This document shows, piece after piece, positions 40,484-49,690 of a stretch of 64,000 nucleotides of DNA. Origin of the DNA: Saccharomycopsis malanga (taxonomy: Eukaryota; Ascomycota; Saccharomycetes; Ascoideales; Saccharomycopsidaceae). Position 1 is the stretch's first letter. The number at the start of each line of letters is the position of its first letter. Below the pieces are notes generated by a model that made no database searches, was not told where the DNA came from, and was given only the letters and a program-made list of their open reading frames with translations. Position numbers and translations under genes: made by a program. The DNA lies in assembly GCA_004014935.1 (NCBI GenBank), contig CP025324.1, positions 1,116,001 through 1,180,000 on the forward strand, written 5' to 3'.

Positions 40484-41293
40484 TCATGAAGATCGGTTGA
40501 TCCAAGAAGGTTCCCAATAATGTGTCTCTCCATCAGTTGTTTGGGAGTCAACCCAAAGAAATCCAGAGCTAACCATGGAGTCCAACACATCCTTGGCACG
40601 ATAGACAGACCAGCCATGGTTTGCAGCAAGTATTCCTACTGATGCGTAGCCTATAATTTCACATACCTCAAAGACACGACCTTGGTCTTTGTTGAGGTCT
40701 TGAGGAATTGAGCGTATGAACCGTTTTGGGTTCTTATGGCCGATGATTATGATCTGAAAGTTTGGATCTAAAGTTTTCAAAAGAGCCACAGACTTTTCAA
40801 TGTCTTTTTCGGTGAGATCCAGAATCGAATTAGGACTGTCTGGGCTAGAAAGAATTTTAAGTATTTCTTCAACCGAAATGATGCCTCCATTAAGCTCTTG
40901 ATATTCCTTACAAACCTCGATGATTTTTACAGCAAGCTCATTGAAGAACTCTTCGTTGTCGTCCTCTAGAAGTTTGGACCAAAGCGATTTGGACCTCGAC
41001 TTGTGGCTGCCATTGTCGAGCTGCTTTTTGGAACTCTTTTTAGACAAACTCGCGGCTAAGGGGTCTACGCCTACAGAAAGACACATTTTCGTAAATTCCG
41101 AACGGAACTTTTCATTGCTCTTAATTTCATCTGGATGATTTTTGGCAAACGTGGCCAAAGCTTGCTGAAACACCAGAAGCTGTGTGGAAAGCTGCTGATG
41201 CTGCTGCTCGAAAAGCGCTTGGCCAAGCTGCTGGTATTGCTTCAAGGCTGTTTCGGAGTTTGTAAACGCCGAAAGGCCAACTTTTCTGCTCAT
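40484..41293 (-). CDS. SNF8: ESCRT-II subunit Snf8/Vps22
   Basis: The 269-residue protein starts MSRKVGLSAFTNSE, close to the family's N-terminus. EAP30-type winged-helix domains follow: KFRSEFTKMCLSVGVDPLA near 68-86, then AVKIIEVCKEYQELNGGIIS, RFIRSIPQDLNKDQ, CEIIGYASVGILAANHGWS and a C-terminal HYWEPSWI. Snf8 joins Vps25 and Vps36 in ESCRT-II, which sorts ubiquitylated cargo into multivesicular bodies. The frame allows another ATG 13 codons upstream, but the family aligns from MSRKVGL, and the extra codons overlap promoter sequence shared with the divergent CRC1. A short basic Ser/Lys insertion (about 88-107) lies before the conserved LWSKLL. Confidence 0.94.
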   Translation of the reverse strand: MSRKVGLSAFTNSETALKQYQQLGQALFEQQHQQLSTQLLVFQQALATFAKNHPDEIKSNEKFRSEFTKMCLSVGVDPLAASLSKKSSKKQLDNGSHKSRSKSLWSKLLEDDNEEFFNELAVKIIEVCKEYQELNGGIISVEEILKILSSPDSPNSILDLTEKDIEKSVALLKTLDPNFQIIIIGHKNPKRFIRSIPQDLNKDQGRVFEVCEIIGYASVGILAANHGWSVYRAKDVLDSMVSSGFLWVDSQTTDGETHYWEPSWINRSS

Positions 41294-41594
41294 GTCTAAT
41301 AACCGACACCGATGACGCGTCCTCGGTGTCATCCACAGTCCCGCAACACTTGGTCATCATCTTCTACAATACACCCATGGCTCGTAACCATTGCCCCACC
41401 TGCATGGAACTTCCGAGAAGACTTTTTTTGACAGTATGGCAGGTCTCCGGGAAAGCGCTCCTGCCCCGCTCACCCTTCTATCCAGGGCGGGTCATTAGGG
41501 AGCGAGCGCACCGAGGTCATGGAATATATAAAGTTGTGGTGGTGTCCGTCATCATGGGTTATTAGCAAATAAGGAATTGGTTGTACAATTTACA
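41294..41594. promoter_or_regulatory. Shared SNF8/CRC1 promoter with two CCTCGG sites and a TATA box
   Basis: This 301-bp divergent region is GC-rich. CCTCGG occurs at 41321-41326 and, inverted, at 41511-41516. CCTCGG is the core site of the FarA/FarB/Ctf1 zinc-cluster factors that control fatty-acid use in filamentous fungi and Candida. A TATATAAA box (41525-41532) stands 63 bp before the CRC1 ATG. The sites fit fatty-acid control of CRC1; that is an inference. Confidence 0.5.
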
Positions 41595-42476
41595 ATGAGT
41601 GAGGAAGTGGAAGGCGTGCTAACAGCTAACAGCGGCTTTGCTGTCAAGGAGAACCTCAAGTCATTTGCTGCTGGAGGCTTTGGTGGTGTGTGTGCAGTGC
41701 TCACAGGTCATCCGTTTGATTTGATGAAGGTTCGCTTGCAGACAAACCAAGCAAGCACTTTGGTAGAGGCCGTGACCTCCACCGTCAAGTCGGATGGCCT
41801 CCGGGGTTTCTACCGTGGGGTATCACCGCCACTCCTTGGCGTCACGCCGATGTTCGCGGTCAGTTTCTGGGGCTACGATGTAGGAAAGACACTTGTAGGA
41901 TCGTTTTCGGACACCTCTCAGGGCATGTCGATTGCACAGATCTCTGCAGCTGGGTTTTTCAGCGCGATTCCCACCACTGCAATCGCCGCGCCCTTTGAAA
42001 GAGTCAAAGTGGTTCTCCAAATCCAAAACAAGGGCAACCAGACCTCGATGCTCGGAGCCGTAAAACAAATCTTGGCCTCTGGAGGCGTGCGCTCCTTGTT
42101 CAAAGGAAGCGCTGCCACTGTAGCACGTGACGGCCCTGGAAGCGCCTTATACTTTGCCACGTATGAGTATCTTAAAAAGGCCCTTTCCAAAAACACTCCT
42201 GACGGCGAGCTTTCTCTTACTGCAGTCTCCATAGCCGGCGGCTTCGCGGGCGTGTCCATGTGGTTAGGTGTTTTCCCTATAGATACCATCAAATCTGTGC
42301 AGCAGTCGTCCCACAGTCCCATTTCAATTGCCGAGGTCACCAAGCAAATTTACGCCAAAGGCGGCATCCGTGCTTTCTTTCCTGGCATTGGTCCGGCGTT
42401 GCTACGGAGCTTTCCTGCCAATGCAGCTACGTTTGTAGGCGTTGAGTTGGCCAAAAAGGCCATGAACGATCTCTAA
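41595..42476 (+). CDS. CRC1: Mitochondrial carnitine/acylcarnitine carrier
   Basis: The 293-residue mitochondrial carrier-family protein has three repeats with the signatures PFDLMK (first), PFERVK (second) and PIDTIK (third). GHPFDLMKVRLQT, the sequence PPLLGVTPMFAVSFWGYDVG, ARDGPGSALYFATYEYLKK and GIGPALLRSFPANAATFVGVE match the carnitine carrier Crc1 closely. It exchanges acetyl- and acylcarnitine for carnitine across the inner membrane, linking peroxisomal beta-oxidation to mitochondria. The start is the ATG at 41595; the frame extends six codons upstream only to a TTG. No CTG codon is used. The neighbour FAA2, 2.3 kb away, acts in the same pathway. Confidence 0.95.
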   Translation: MSEEVEGVLTANSGFAVKENLKSFAAGGFGGVCAVLTGHPFDLMKVRLQTNQASTLVEAVTSTVKSDGLRGFYRGVSPPLLGVTPMFAVSFWGYDVGKTLVGSFSDTSQGMSIAQISAAGFFSAIPTTAIAAPFERVKVVLQIQNKGNQTSMLGAVKQILASGGVRSLFKGSAATVARDGPGSALYFATYEYLKKALSKNTPDGELSLTAVSIAGGFAGVSMWLGVFPIDTIKSVQQSSHSPISIAEVTKQIYAKGGIRAFFPGIGPALLRSFPANAATFVGVELAKKAMNDL

Positions 42477-42612
42477 TGGGTCTCACGCATTTCGTGGTTC
42501 ATTGCATTGCAGTATTTTCTCGTTGTCCTTTGAAGATTTGTATAGACTTTGGTATTGCAATAAATATCTAAAAAAAACGAATAAATAATTTGTAATATTA
42601 AGAAAATAGCCT

Positions 42613-43119
42613 CTGGGCCGTATGGCTCAGTGGCCAGTGTTCTCATAGAAAAGAAAAAATCTCGTATAAAACTAGTTAAACAGTTGTAAATAACAATGTC
42701 TTCTGTTCTATCCAGCTATTAAAATCATATGAACATATATGGATACCAAAGCAAAGACAGAATGGTTTTTTAGATAGTTCATAGAAAAGAAAAGACCTCG
42801 TAGGATAGTTAAAAGAGTGATGTAGAAGAAGAGAAAATAACTGGCAGATTAGTTAAAATAGAGTTTAGAAGAAGAGAAGAGATCTAACAGGAACACCGAT
42901 TCGATTCCTGAGATGAACGCTTTTTACAATGCTGAACAAGCAACTGTATTTGTTTGAAACACTACCAAGAAATGCTTACTTTCCGACCAATTGGGTGGAA
43001 TTATTATGATTGAGAGAATAGTATTGGGTTTTGCTCACCAAGTTTTACCAAGTCCCCTTAGACATGGTGCGTATATACGTATCTGATATGTACTGGGCTC
43101 GGGATATATGATATTCAAT
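42613..43119 (+). mobile_element. S1 element with expanded head region
   Basis: The copy begins GGGCCGTATGGCTCAGTGG with an exact A-box (42623-42633). It then carries three or four diverged repeats of an AGAAAAGAA...GATAGTTAAA block before a near-consensus B-box GATTCGATTCC (42898-42908). The body and end follow normally (GACCAATTGGGTGG, AAGTCCCCTTAGACATGG, then GTACTGGGCTCGGGATAT). The head is about 200 bp longer than in other copies. Confidence 0.7.
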
Positions 43120-43251
43120 TATGAAAGTAAGCAAATTGCTGTCATTTGGTAAATAGATCATTTTAAAAAACAGGTCTTTATTATTTGATCCATTCTAGAT
43201 GATATCCTTCACGGAGAGCAAATAACATCTACAGGTTTTTGAATGTTGGTC

Positions 43252-43445
43252 TAATAATAATAATAATAATAATAATAATTTCGTATATACGCGCTATGAC
43301 TGAAGGGACTTGGTCCCTGTAGATCATAATCTGATCATAATCTTCTCACCCAGTTGGTTGAAAGTGAGCGCTAGACTTTTGTCTAGGCCATGTTTCAGAC
43401 AGTTATACTTGCTTGTTCACCATCGTAAAATACGTTCTTAATAGA
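43252..43445 (-). mobile_element. S1 element, 5'-truncated, with (TAA)9 tail
   Basis: The antisense copy runs from a nine-unit TAA microsatellite (43252-43279) through TTTCGTATATACGCGC, GACTGAAGGGACTTGG, TCTCACCCAGTTGGTTGAAAG and TTTCAGACAGTTATACTTGC. It stops in the body before the head. The terminal CCCAGTACATATCAG block is missing; the microsatellite sits in its place. Confidence 0.7.
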
Positions 43446-43508
43446 AAACTAAAAACTACAATATGCATACACTATATTATGTATTGTACACGAACCGTAC
43501 TAACCTAA

Positions 43509-46500
43509 TTACTCTCCCCTGTCGTTGTTCAACTCGTTGCTGGCAATAAGGTCTGTTTCGCGGCCAAAAAAGTCGCTATTGCGTCGCTCATATCCAAACT
43601 GGTCAATTCCTTTTTCGTACTTACGAGCAGTGTAGAACTGGATCAAAGCACGCAATGCCAACTCTTGGCCCTCTGAATCACCCATTTCACTGTCGATATC
43701 TCTTCCACTGAGCCAATTGTCTTTCAATTTCAAGTTTAAGTTGATGTATATAAGCGAGATGAGGTCCATGTTGACTGATTTCCATTTCTTTCCGTTGTAT
43801 GGGATGATTTCTTTCAAAATTTTGAGTATAGATTTGTATATTGCAAAATTGTAGAAAGGGCCCATTATGACTCTGAATATGTCTACTGGTTGCTTTTCTG
43901 AGAAGGCCACTGCACGCCGGGTTTTGTTGAGGATAATCTTTTGTAGTACCTTGAGCAAATTGTTCAATATTAAGCAGTAACGATAATTGAAAATCTTTCC
44001 GCTGGTATCGTAAACCAGACGTTGTTCTGTCTTCCCATCCAGGGAATTGAAAAACGAACTACTTCCTTCGTATAATGAGTGATTTGATTCGTTTGTTTGG
44101 AACTTTTGTTCCAACTGGTGTATTTTCTGGGCTTTATACATTTCATTGGTTAGGACGGGATCGCTTTTCAATATATTGTCGTAGAAATAATAGCCCTTGG
44201 AATCTTTCTTGTCCTTGATATAGGATAGTTTCTGGCATTTTGCAAAAAAGCTGTACTCGTGAATTTGCACTTCCTCATTGAATAACTTGTCTTTGAAGTT
44301 TTCATTGGAAATGTATGTCAAAAGGACATCCATAAAACCCGAATCAAATATGATGGTACCCAAGTTTTCAGATTTCAATACATGCGAGAGTTTGAACCAT
44401 TTCATGTAAAGAGCCATGATTGAAGACGCATTTTTCAATGTAACTTCCTTGGTTTTGATGATTTCAAGTTTTTGTTTCACCAAGGCATCATCCGGATCAT
44501 TGTCATTTTCTTTTAGTTCTTCCAAAAGTTCGTTTTCAAAAGTGTTGTCGTTGGTCTTGATAATTTGCACCAAAACATGTACCAATGATCCAAATGTAGG
44601 AAAAATTTCCCTGTAATATTGTTCAATCTTCGCAAGAGTACCTATCTGTTCTTTGTAATTGGGGAACGTTTCAATCTCTGCTTGAACATCACGTATATCA
44701 TACTCATCCCATTGGCTATCTGCGTCTTCCTCATATACAGTGTCATTATCTAAGGATAAACTAGTTGGGTTTATGCTGCTTTTCCAGCCTCTTTCTTGTT
44801 GCATAAACCGAACTCTTTCGTTCCAAAGCTGTTTTTTTGCAAAACTTTCAATCACACTGCCCGCAAAAATCTCACTTGCTTCTTTCACACTATACGGCAC
44901 ATTATCAGCGCCATTTATAGGATATATAAACGGAAAAGCTTGGTTCGTCTGGAAAGAGCGCTTGCCTTTTCCTATAGGAACCATAGATGGACTCGACGTC
45001 GGCGAAGGAGCAGGAGTCGCTATATGTATGGTAGGAACAGGAAGAGAATTGTTCACAAACTGATTATCCAATGTTCTAGGCACCTCTATAAATTGCGATA
45101 ATGAAGAGTTGTTGTCAAGGTATTTAGGATATGTTGGAGCTGGAGGCGTGAACGCAGGATATCGAGATACCAAATCTTTTGTATAAACATAATAATCCAA
45201 CGGAAGAGCATACAATTTTTTATTAGTTCTTGTTTTTCTTGAATTGTTTCTATCAGTTGCGTCAATAGTTTTATTTGAATCACTCTTTCTATTTGAATCA
45301 TTTGTCTCGTTAAACATCTCAACTATATTTTCACTTTCCATACCAACTCCCCCATTCTTGACTTTACTATTATCAATTGAATTCTCACTCATTACACTTT
45401 GTTTTGTTCTAATATTAAACTTTTCCACAAGATACTTTTTTGTCTTTAAAAAGTTTTGCAAACTGCCAAACTCAATTAAAGTGAGTTTGTTCACCAACAA
45501 CAAGACATTTCTTATTTTCATGAGTATTTTGTTTTTCCATCTCCATTTCTCTATATATTTTACCAAGTATATCATGACTTTACTGTTCTGCAAGGTGTTG
45601 AGAAACTCTTGTTTAATTTTTGGTTTGTCAATGTTTTCCAATGACAAGTCTTCGAAACTAGCATTGAGGCCATATTCTGTGTTATCTAGTTCGCTTTCGT
45701 CCATCTCCAACTCGTATTCGAGGTCTGTGGGCATTTTATGGTCAACAAACTCAAACATGTAAATGTTCAACATGAAATATAAGTTTGTCAAGACCAAATA
45801 CCAAAACTCATTCACGTTTTTCAAACTAGTGGTGGCATCACTGTTGGTCATGTTACTGGTGTCCAAGAAATAGACCACTTTTGAAAACTTTCTCAAATTT
45901 AATAGCAATATGTCTAGAAACCGCTTTTTCAAAAGCATGTAAAAATGTCTCTTAATAGTCTTTATTTGATCAGTTTTATTTTTCGTGAATCCATAGTTGC
46001 CAAACATGAGATACGTGAGTTGTTGCATGACGAACAACTCCTTCTGTAGATAGGGTAAAAGACTGAATATTAATTCGTTTGTATTGGACAACAAGACAGA
46101 GTTTTCCAACTCAAATGTGGACTCAGCGTCGAACTTTTCTTGGTTATTGTAGTAGTCATAAAGCTTGTTGATCAATCTTTCGATCAACTTTTCTTGGTCA
46201 GACTGGGGAAACTTGCTAAAGTCTTTATTAGTTGTATATTTCAAAAACAGATCTCTATATATTTTCAAATGACTAAGCTCGTTATTCACGAACCAGTCTT
46301 CGATTTCGGTCTGGAACGTCTCATACGGTTTGGTATGATGGAACTTGATGATAGATTTATTCATAGAGTTGTTGTATTCCAAGATCAAATCATACAAGTT
46401 CTCGTCTTTTATGGACCGTCCTCCTTTACTGAGTTTGTCGTACTCATTGATCCCATGGTTGTTGGCAGCAATAAAGCTGTTTGGAATGCTGAATCGCGAG

Positions 46501-47054
46501 TGCGAACTGCTACTGTCGTCGCTGAACGAGCTTTCCAAAAAGTTGGTGGGAGCATTCAAGTTGAATAGACTCGACGTTGACGACACACTGGAAGGGCTTA
46601 CATCATCATCGCTTAATCCTACATTATCCTTCATGCCGTCCGAAGAAGGCGACGAGATATACAACAAGTTGTCTTCGTATTTGTCGCTGGAAACCTGAAG
46701 TTCATCTTTCAAATTATCCGTGCTATGGAATGCTATAGGATCAAGTATAATCCCATCCATATCTTGGGTAGAAAACTTGTGGCTGCTTGGGGAAGCCACC
46801 CCATTCACAGGAATACCCATATCTTCAATGTTAGCCTTCTCAAACTCTTCAATTTCCTCTTGGTTCAACTCATGTTTCCTGTCCAGACTATTAGCAGGTA
46901 TTGAGCCAAAACTCGCCCGATTTGGACTGTTTATTGTATGATGCAACGTCTTGTTAAGTTCACTCGAAAGTACCGGCGATTCCGGCTTCAATCCCTCCTT
47001 CATTGCTCCTATTTGCTCATAAACCCCCATATAAAAATAACAACACCATCTCAT
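43509..47054 (-). CDS. FAR11: Far11/STRIP homolog, STRIPAK-like complex subunit
   Basis: The 1181-residue protein has a Ser/Asp-rich N-terminus (about 1-215). An N1221-type helical region (about 215-560) follows, with YDLILEYNNSMNKSI and PYLQKELFVMQQLTYLMFG. A disordered insert precedes the family hallmark LDYYVYTKDLVSRYPAFTPP (near 625-645), and a C-terminal DUF3402-type domain (about 740-1150) closes the protein. Far11 is the yeast STRIP1/2 counterpart and acts with PP2A in pheromone arrest, TORC2 antagonism and mitophagy control. The first ATG gives MRWCCYFYMGVYEQ; Met9 or Met18 could equally be the true start, and I cannot decide between them. FAR11 shares a 163-bp divergent upstream region with LSM12. 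Confidence 0.92.
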   Translation of the reverse strand: MRWCCYFYMGVYEQIGAMKEGLKPESPVLSSELNKTLHHTINSPNRASFGSIPANSLDRKHELNQEEIEEFEKANIEDMGIPVNGVASPSSHKFSTQDMDGIILDPIAFHSTDNLKDELQVSSDKYEDNLLYISSPSSDGMKDNVGLSDDDVSPSSVSSTSSLFNLNAPTNFLESSFSDDSSSSHSRFSIPNSFIAANNHGINEYDKLSKGGRSIKDENLYDLILEYNNSMNKSIIKFHHTKPYETFQTEIEDWFVNNELSHLKIYRDLFLKYTTNKDFSKFPQSDQEKLIERLINKLYDYYNNQEKFDAESTFELENSVLLSNTNELIFSLLPYLQKELFVMQQLTYLMFGNYGFTKNKTDQIKTIKRHFYMLLKKRFLDILLLNLRKFSKVVYFLDTSNMTNSDATTSLKNVNEFWYLVLTNLYFMLNIYMFEFVDHKMPTDLEYELEMDESELDNTEYGLNASFEDLSLENIDKPKIKQEFLNTLQNSKVMIYLVKYIEKWRWKNKILMKIRNVLLLVNKLTLIEFGSLQNFLKTKKYLVEKFNIRTKQSVMSENSIDNSKVKNGGVGMESENIVEMFNETNDSNRKSDSNKTIDATDRNNSRKTRTNKKLYALPLDYYVYTKDLVSRYPAFTPPAPTYPKYLDNNSSLSQFIEVPRTLDNQFVNNSLPVPTIHIATPAPSPTSSPSMVPIGKGKRSFQTNQAFPFIYPINGADNVPYSVKEASEIFAGSVIESFAKKQLWNERVRFMQQERGWKSSINPTSLSLDNDTVYEEDADSQWDEYDIRDVQAEIETFPNYKEQIGTLAKIEQYYREIFPTFGSLVHVLVQIIKTNDNTFENELLEELKENDNDPDDALVKQKLEIIKTKEVTLKNASSIMALYMKWFKLSHVLKSENLGTIIFDSGFMDVLLTYISNENFKDKLFNEEVQIHEYSFFAKCQKLSYIKDKKDSKGYYFYDNILKSDPVLTNEMYKAQKIHQLEQKFQTNESNHSLYEGSSSFFNSLDGKTEQRLVYDTSGKIFNYRYCLILNNLLKVLQKIILNKTRRAVAFSEKQPVDIFRVIMGPFYNFAIYKSILKILKEIIPYNGKKWKSVNMDLISLIYINLNLKLKDNWLSGRDIDSEMGDSEGQELALRALIQFYTARKYEKGIDQFGYERRNSDFFGRETDLIASNELNNDRGE

Positions 47055-47217
47055 TACATGGTGATCTGGACTTATATATCACGAGATCCGGGTAACAGCA
47101 TGCAGTTGTATATATAGGCGAAAAGTTTGGCCAAGAGAGGAAGATGATGTTTAAAGGCCAGAATAGCCTTTAATTGGTTGGCTCATTGATTGGCTAATTA
47201 TTGTCCGTATTTGCATA

Positions 47218-47909
47218 ATGGTAGGCCTTTCCATAGAAAATTTGTTAGGATTAAAGTAAGTGTAGTATGGATGTTTTCTACTGATAAAAACCAAACTAAC
47301 AGTATCAGGATCAAGGTCACGACCATTTTGGACACCGCCATACAGGGGAAAGTGTATGCTTTTGACACGTCCACCGATACAATAGTCATTATTGAGGATA
47401 AAGTTAGTACAAGTAGCAAAGCAAATACTAGCGCTAATTATCGTATTGTGAAAACATCGTTTTTAAAATCTGTACAAGTGTTGAATGGTAAGAATTTCAA
47501 AGGAAAACGCGATAAGGCAACCTTTAAAACTGTTGAACCGCGTATTGGTCCAGTGGATCTTGTAGAGCTTAAGGCAAAAGAGTCGGAAGCTGTTAGACAG
47601 CAGGAAAAAGAACGTCAACAGGCTCTTCGAGACAAGTTTATTGAAAACAATGTGAAATTGATTGATGGAATCAATGGTAAAGAAATTTATCGTAAAGTCA
47701 CCAAATTGTTTCCCCTTGAAGAGATCAAGGTAAGAAATGAGAGTATAATAATATTTGATTCAGTTAAGATTGGTAAACCGTATCAACTTGACAATGTAGA
47801 AGTCTTGAAAGGAGCCAACCAGTTGGAAAAAGACAAACGAGCAGAGTCTTCTATTGAATTTGTCAAGAATATCGTGGTGGATGTAAACAACAAGATTATG
47901 GGTGGTTAA
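47218..47909 (+). CDS. LSM12: Lsm12, spliced, 212 residues
   Basis: Two exons: 47218-47255 and 47309-47909. Exon 1 encodes MVGLSIENLLGL plus two bases of the next codon. Splicing joins it to IKVTTILDTAIQGKVYAFD so that LGLKIKVTTILD aligns without a gap to yeast Lsm12 (LGFRIKVTNVLD, from memory). The N-terminal part is the Lsm fold and the C-terminal part (about 120-205) the anticodon-binding-like AD domain (KVTKLFPLEEIKVRNESIII, then VKIGKPYQLDNVEVL). Lsm12 binds Pbp1 and ribosomes and acts in RNA metabolism. Without splicing, the frame has no good ATG before the conserved part. Confidence 0.9.
47256..47308 (+). other. LSM12: Intron of LSM12 (53 nt)
   Basis: The donor is GTAAGT, the branch region CTGAT (around 47281) or CTAAC, and the acceptor TATCAG ending at 47308. 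An earlier AACAG ends at 47302, 6 nt upstream, and would also keep the frame, giving Asn-Ile-Arg in place of one Lys. The later acceptor gives the better family match. Confidence 0.8.
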
Positions 47910-48928
47910 GAGATGCTCATGTGTTACGAATAAATGATGTATTTTGTACAGTATGTTCATTGTAGGTTGACAATTGTCTTTATTTAAAAATATGACATGG
48001 TGTAATATAAGCAAAGTATGCATCTTAGTCAAGTTATTAATTGTTTAAGGCATGTACAGATTTTATGTGATGTATGGTCAAAGTTTATAAAAGTAACAAT
48101 TATTATATTACTTTGATCTTGTATTACGATAGTTTTTACTTTATTTGTCTTGGATAAAAATGCTTTTTGCAAGACTTTTTCGATTAAATTGAGAAAATAA
48201 AAAAATTGTTTGAATAATCTCTTTCAGTATGGGTTTATTGAAGTCTTTGGTTTGAAAAGTTCGTCATTAGTGTGTTAGAAAATGAGTTGGAAGAATTGGA
48301 TAAACTATATAAATTTGATAAACTAAAAAAAGTCTCAATAATAATTCCCACAAACTTGCCCAACTCATGTAAATAGATCTTTGATAGTATTTCCAAAGTT
48401 GGTGGCTTAAACGTACTTTCTACGCGCAATAATTTTCAGATCAGGTCAATAAATTGCCGATGGTGTAATTTTTTACTTGGGATTTTAAAAGTTTACGGTT
48501 ATAAATATAAATATCTGAAGATTTATGATATAATACGTATACATATCTAATTTACATTGTACAACCATCATATACGAGACATCTTGGATCACTACCTATT
48601 GCCTCGTGACTTTGTATAGCCCACCAAGATCCAGACTAATGGACACATGGACCTTTTGATGATAAAACTTGGGCGGAGCAGCCCAAGAAAGTGTACCACT
48701 GCCCCTGAATGGCGTTTCGTGCCCGGGTTGTTTCATAAAAGCTGTAGATTGTATAAAAATGTTGATCCCTTCATCAGGACGGCATTTTGATGATATTTGG
48801 TTTTAATTTGTATTATTGCTGATTTTATATTAATATTATTGATTTTATATTAACATTATTGATTTTATATTAATATTACCAATTTTATATAAAAATATAG
48901 TGGTCATATCCTATTTGAACTATTTATC
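47910..48928. other. Intergenic between LSM12 and the PIN2-like gene
   Basis: This 1.0-kb spacer is AT-rich with a GC-richer patch at 48590-48740 and a 20-bp tandem repeat directly before the PIN2-like start (48821-48900). A 64-residue minus-strand ORF (48235-48429) has no recognisable features. CCCCT, a stress-element core, occurs near 48704-48708. Confidence 0.5.
48821..48900. repeat. 20-bp tandem repeat, four units, before the PIN2-like gene
   Basis: There are three close units of GATTTTATATTAATATTATT and a fourth diverged unit. The array ends 28 bp before the ATG at 48929, so it lies in the core promoter or leader. Each unit contains a TTTATAT that could act as a TATA element. Confidence 0.8.
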
Positions 48929-49387
48929 ATGGGCGTCATTCAATATATGAATCCAAATACTCCTTTTCTTGTCATCAGGGACCTCGAAAGTACCGCCAAA
49001 TCTGCCGTCTCCACTGCAGACTCGTTCAAGTCGTGGGATACTTGTATGGACAATAAGGTGTGCAAGCCTGTGGCCATAGTCTTGATAGTCATCTGTGTTC
49101 TTATTGTGCTTTCGATCTTTGCCTGTATTGTCAATTGCTTATGCTGCACCATCAGTTGTATTGACAACTTGTGCTGCTGTTGTAAAGGAGGCTCACGTTC
49201 TGCTAAACAACAAGGTTTTGCCCCATTACCAGAACCTCAATATGCCCGACAGGTCGAACCTGTTTATGTCCCACAGCCAGCTTATGGCCAAAATATGGGC
49301 TCTTATCAGAACACTGCTTATCAACCATCAGACCCATACGCTTACGAGCCTAAAACAGATAATAGATATAACACTACTAAATACTAA
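48929..49387 (+). CDS. PIN2: PIN2-like single-pass membrane protein
   Basis: The 152-residue protein has a short N-terminus, the family motif SFKSWDTCMDNKVCK (about 31-45), one membrane helix (about 48-72, VAIVLIVICVLIVLSIFACIV) and then a Cys-rich juxtamembrane stretch (NCLCC, CCCCKGG) suited to palmitoylation. A Pro/Gln/Tyr-rich cytosolic tail ends it. The motif SSWDTCMDNKPCK followed by a helix is what I recall of yeast Pin2, an exomer-dependent cargo of chitin-synthase-type traffic whose tail is prion-like. The tail here is Gln/Asn/Tyr-rich but much shorter than in S. cerevisiae Pin2 (282 residues). Function is inferred from that likeness. Confidence 0.75.
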   Translation: MGVIQYMNPNTPFLVIRDLESTAKSAVSTADSFKSWDTCMDNKVCKPVAIVLIVICVLIVLSIFACIVNCLCCTISCIDNLCCCCKGGSRSAKQQGFAPLPEPQYARQVEPVYVPQPAYGQNMGSYQNTAYQPSDPYAYEPKTDNRYNTTKY

Positions 49388-49639
49388 AAATAGTTTTTTT
49401 GCTGCTGCTTTTTAACTCTTGCATTTTTACAAATCTTGGTTCTTGTTTGTTCTTTTTTTTCATTTGTTTGCTTGTCTTTTTGCTAGATTTGGTTGGTTGT
49501 TTGTTTGTTCTATTTCTTTGAGTGTTTGTTTCGAAGATTTTACAGTAAATTCGCTCAGTATTTCTGCTATATTTATTCTTTCGTCTGCATACCCAACTAC
49601 TTTGTAATGATTCATACTTTGGTAATATCTCTTCATATT

Positions 49640-49690
49640 GCTTATATACCGAACTGATACTTATTGGGCACGAAATATAAGATATTTTCA
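49640..49690 (+). mobile_element. S1 element, 3' end fragment
   Basis: About 50 bp match the S1 terminus: TATATACCGAACTGATACTT, then TTGGGCACGAAATATAAGAT. No body or head is present. Confidence 0.5.

Larger units (their letters stand above)
42477..43508. other. Convergent spacer of CRC1 and FAR11, largely S1 sequence
   Basis: These 1.03 kb hold a long S1 copy on the plus strand (42613-43119) and a 5'-truncated antisense copy (43252-43445) with a (TAA)9 tail. Together they make up about two thirds of the interval. No gene is visible. Confidence 0.65.

Noticed and set aside
41294-41332. SNF8 start at the upstream ATG (13 more codons)
   Set aside because: The family aligns from MSRKVGL, and the extra codons overlap promoter motifs shared with CRC1.
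48235-48429. Minus-strand 64-residue ORF downstream of LSM12
   Set aside because: No recognisable motif, AT-driven composition and no promoter features; it could be chance.
48648-48715. C/D-box snoRNA-like stretch (TGATGA ... CTGA)
   Set aside because: The C-box has T rather than a purine first, no terminal stem was seen, and such short motifs are common in AT-rich DNA.
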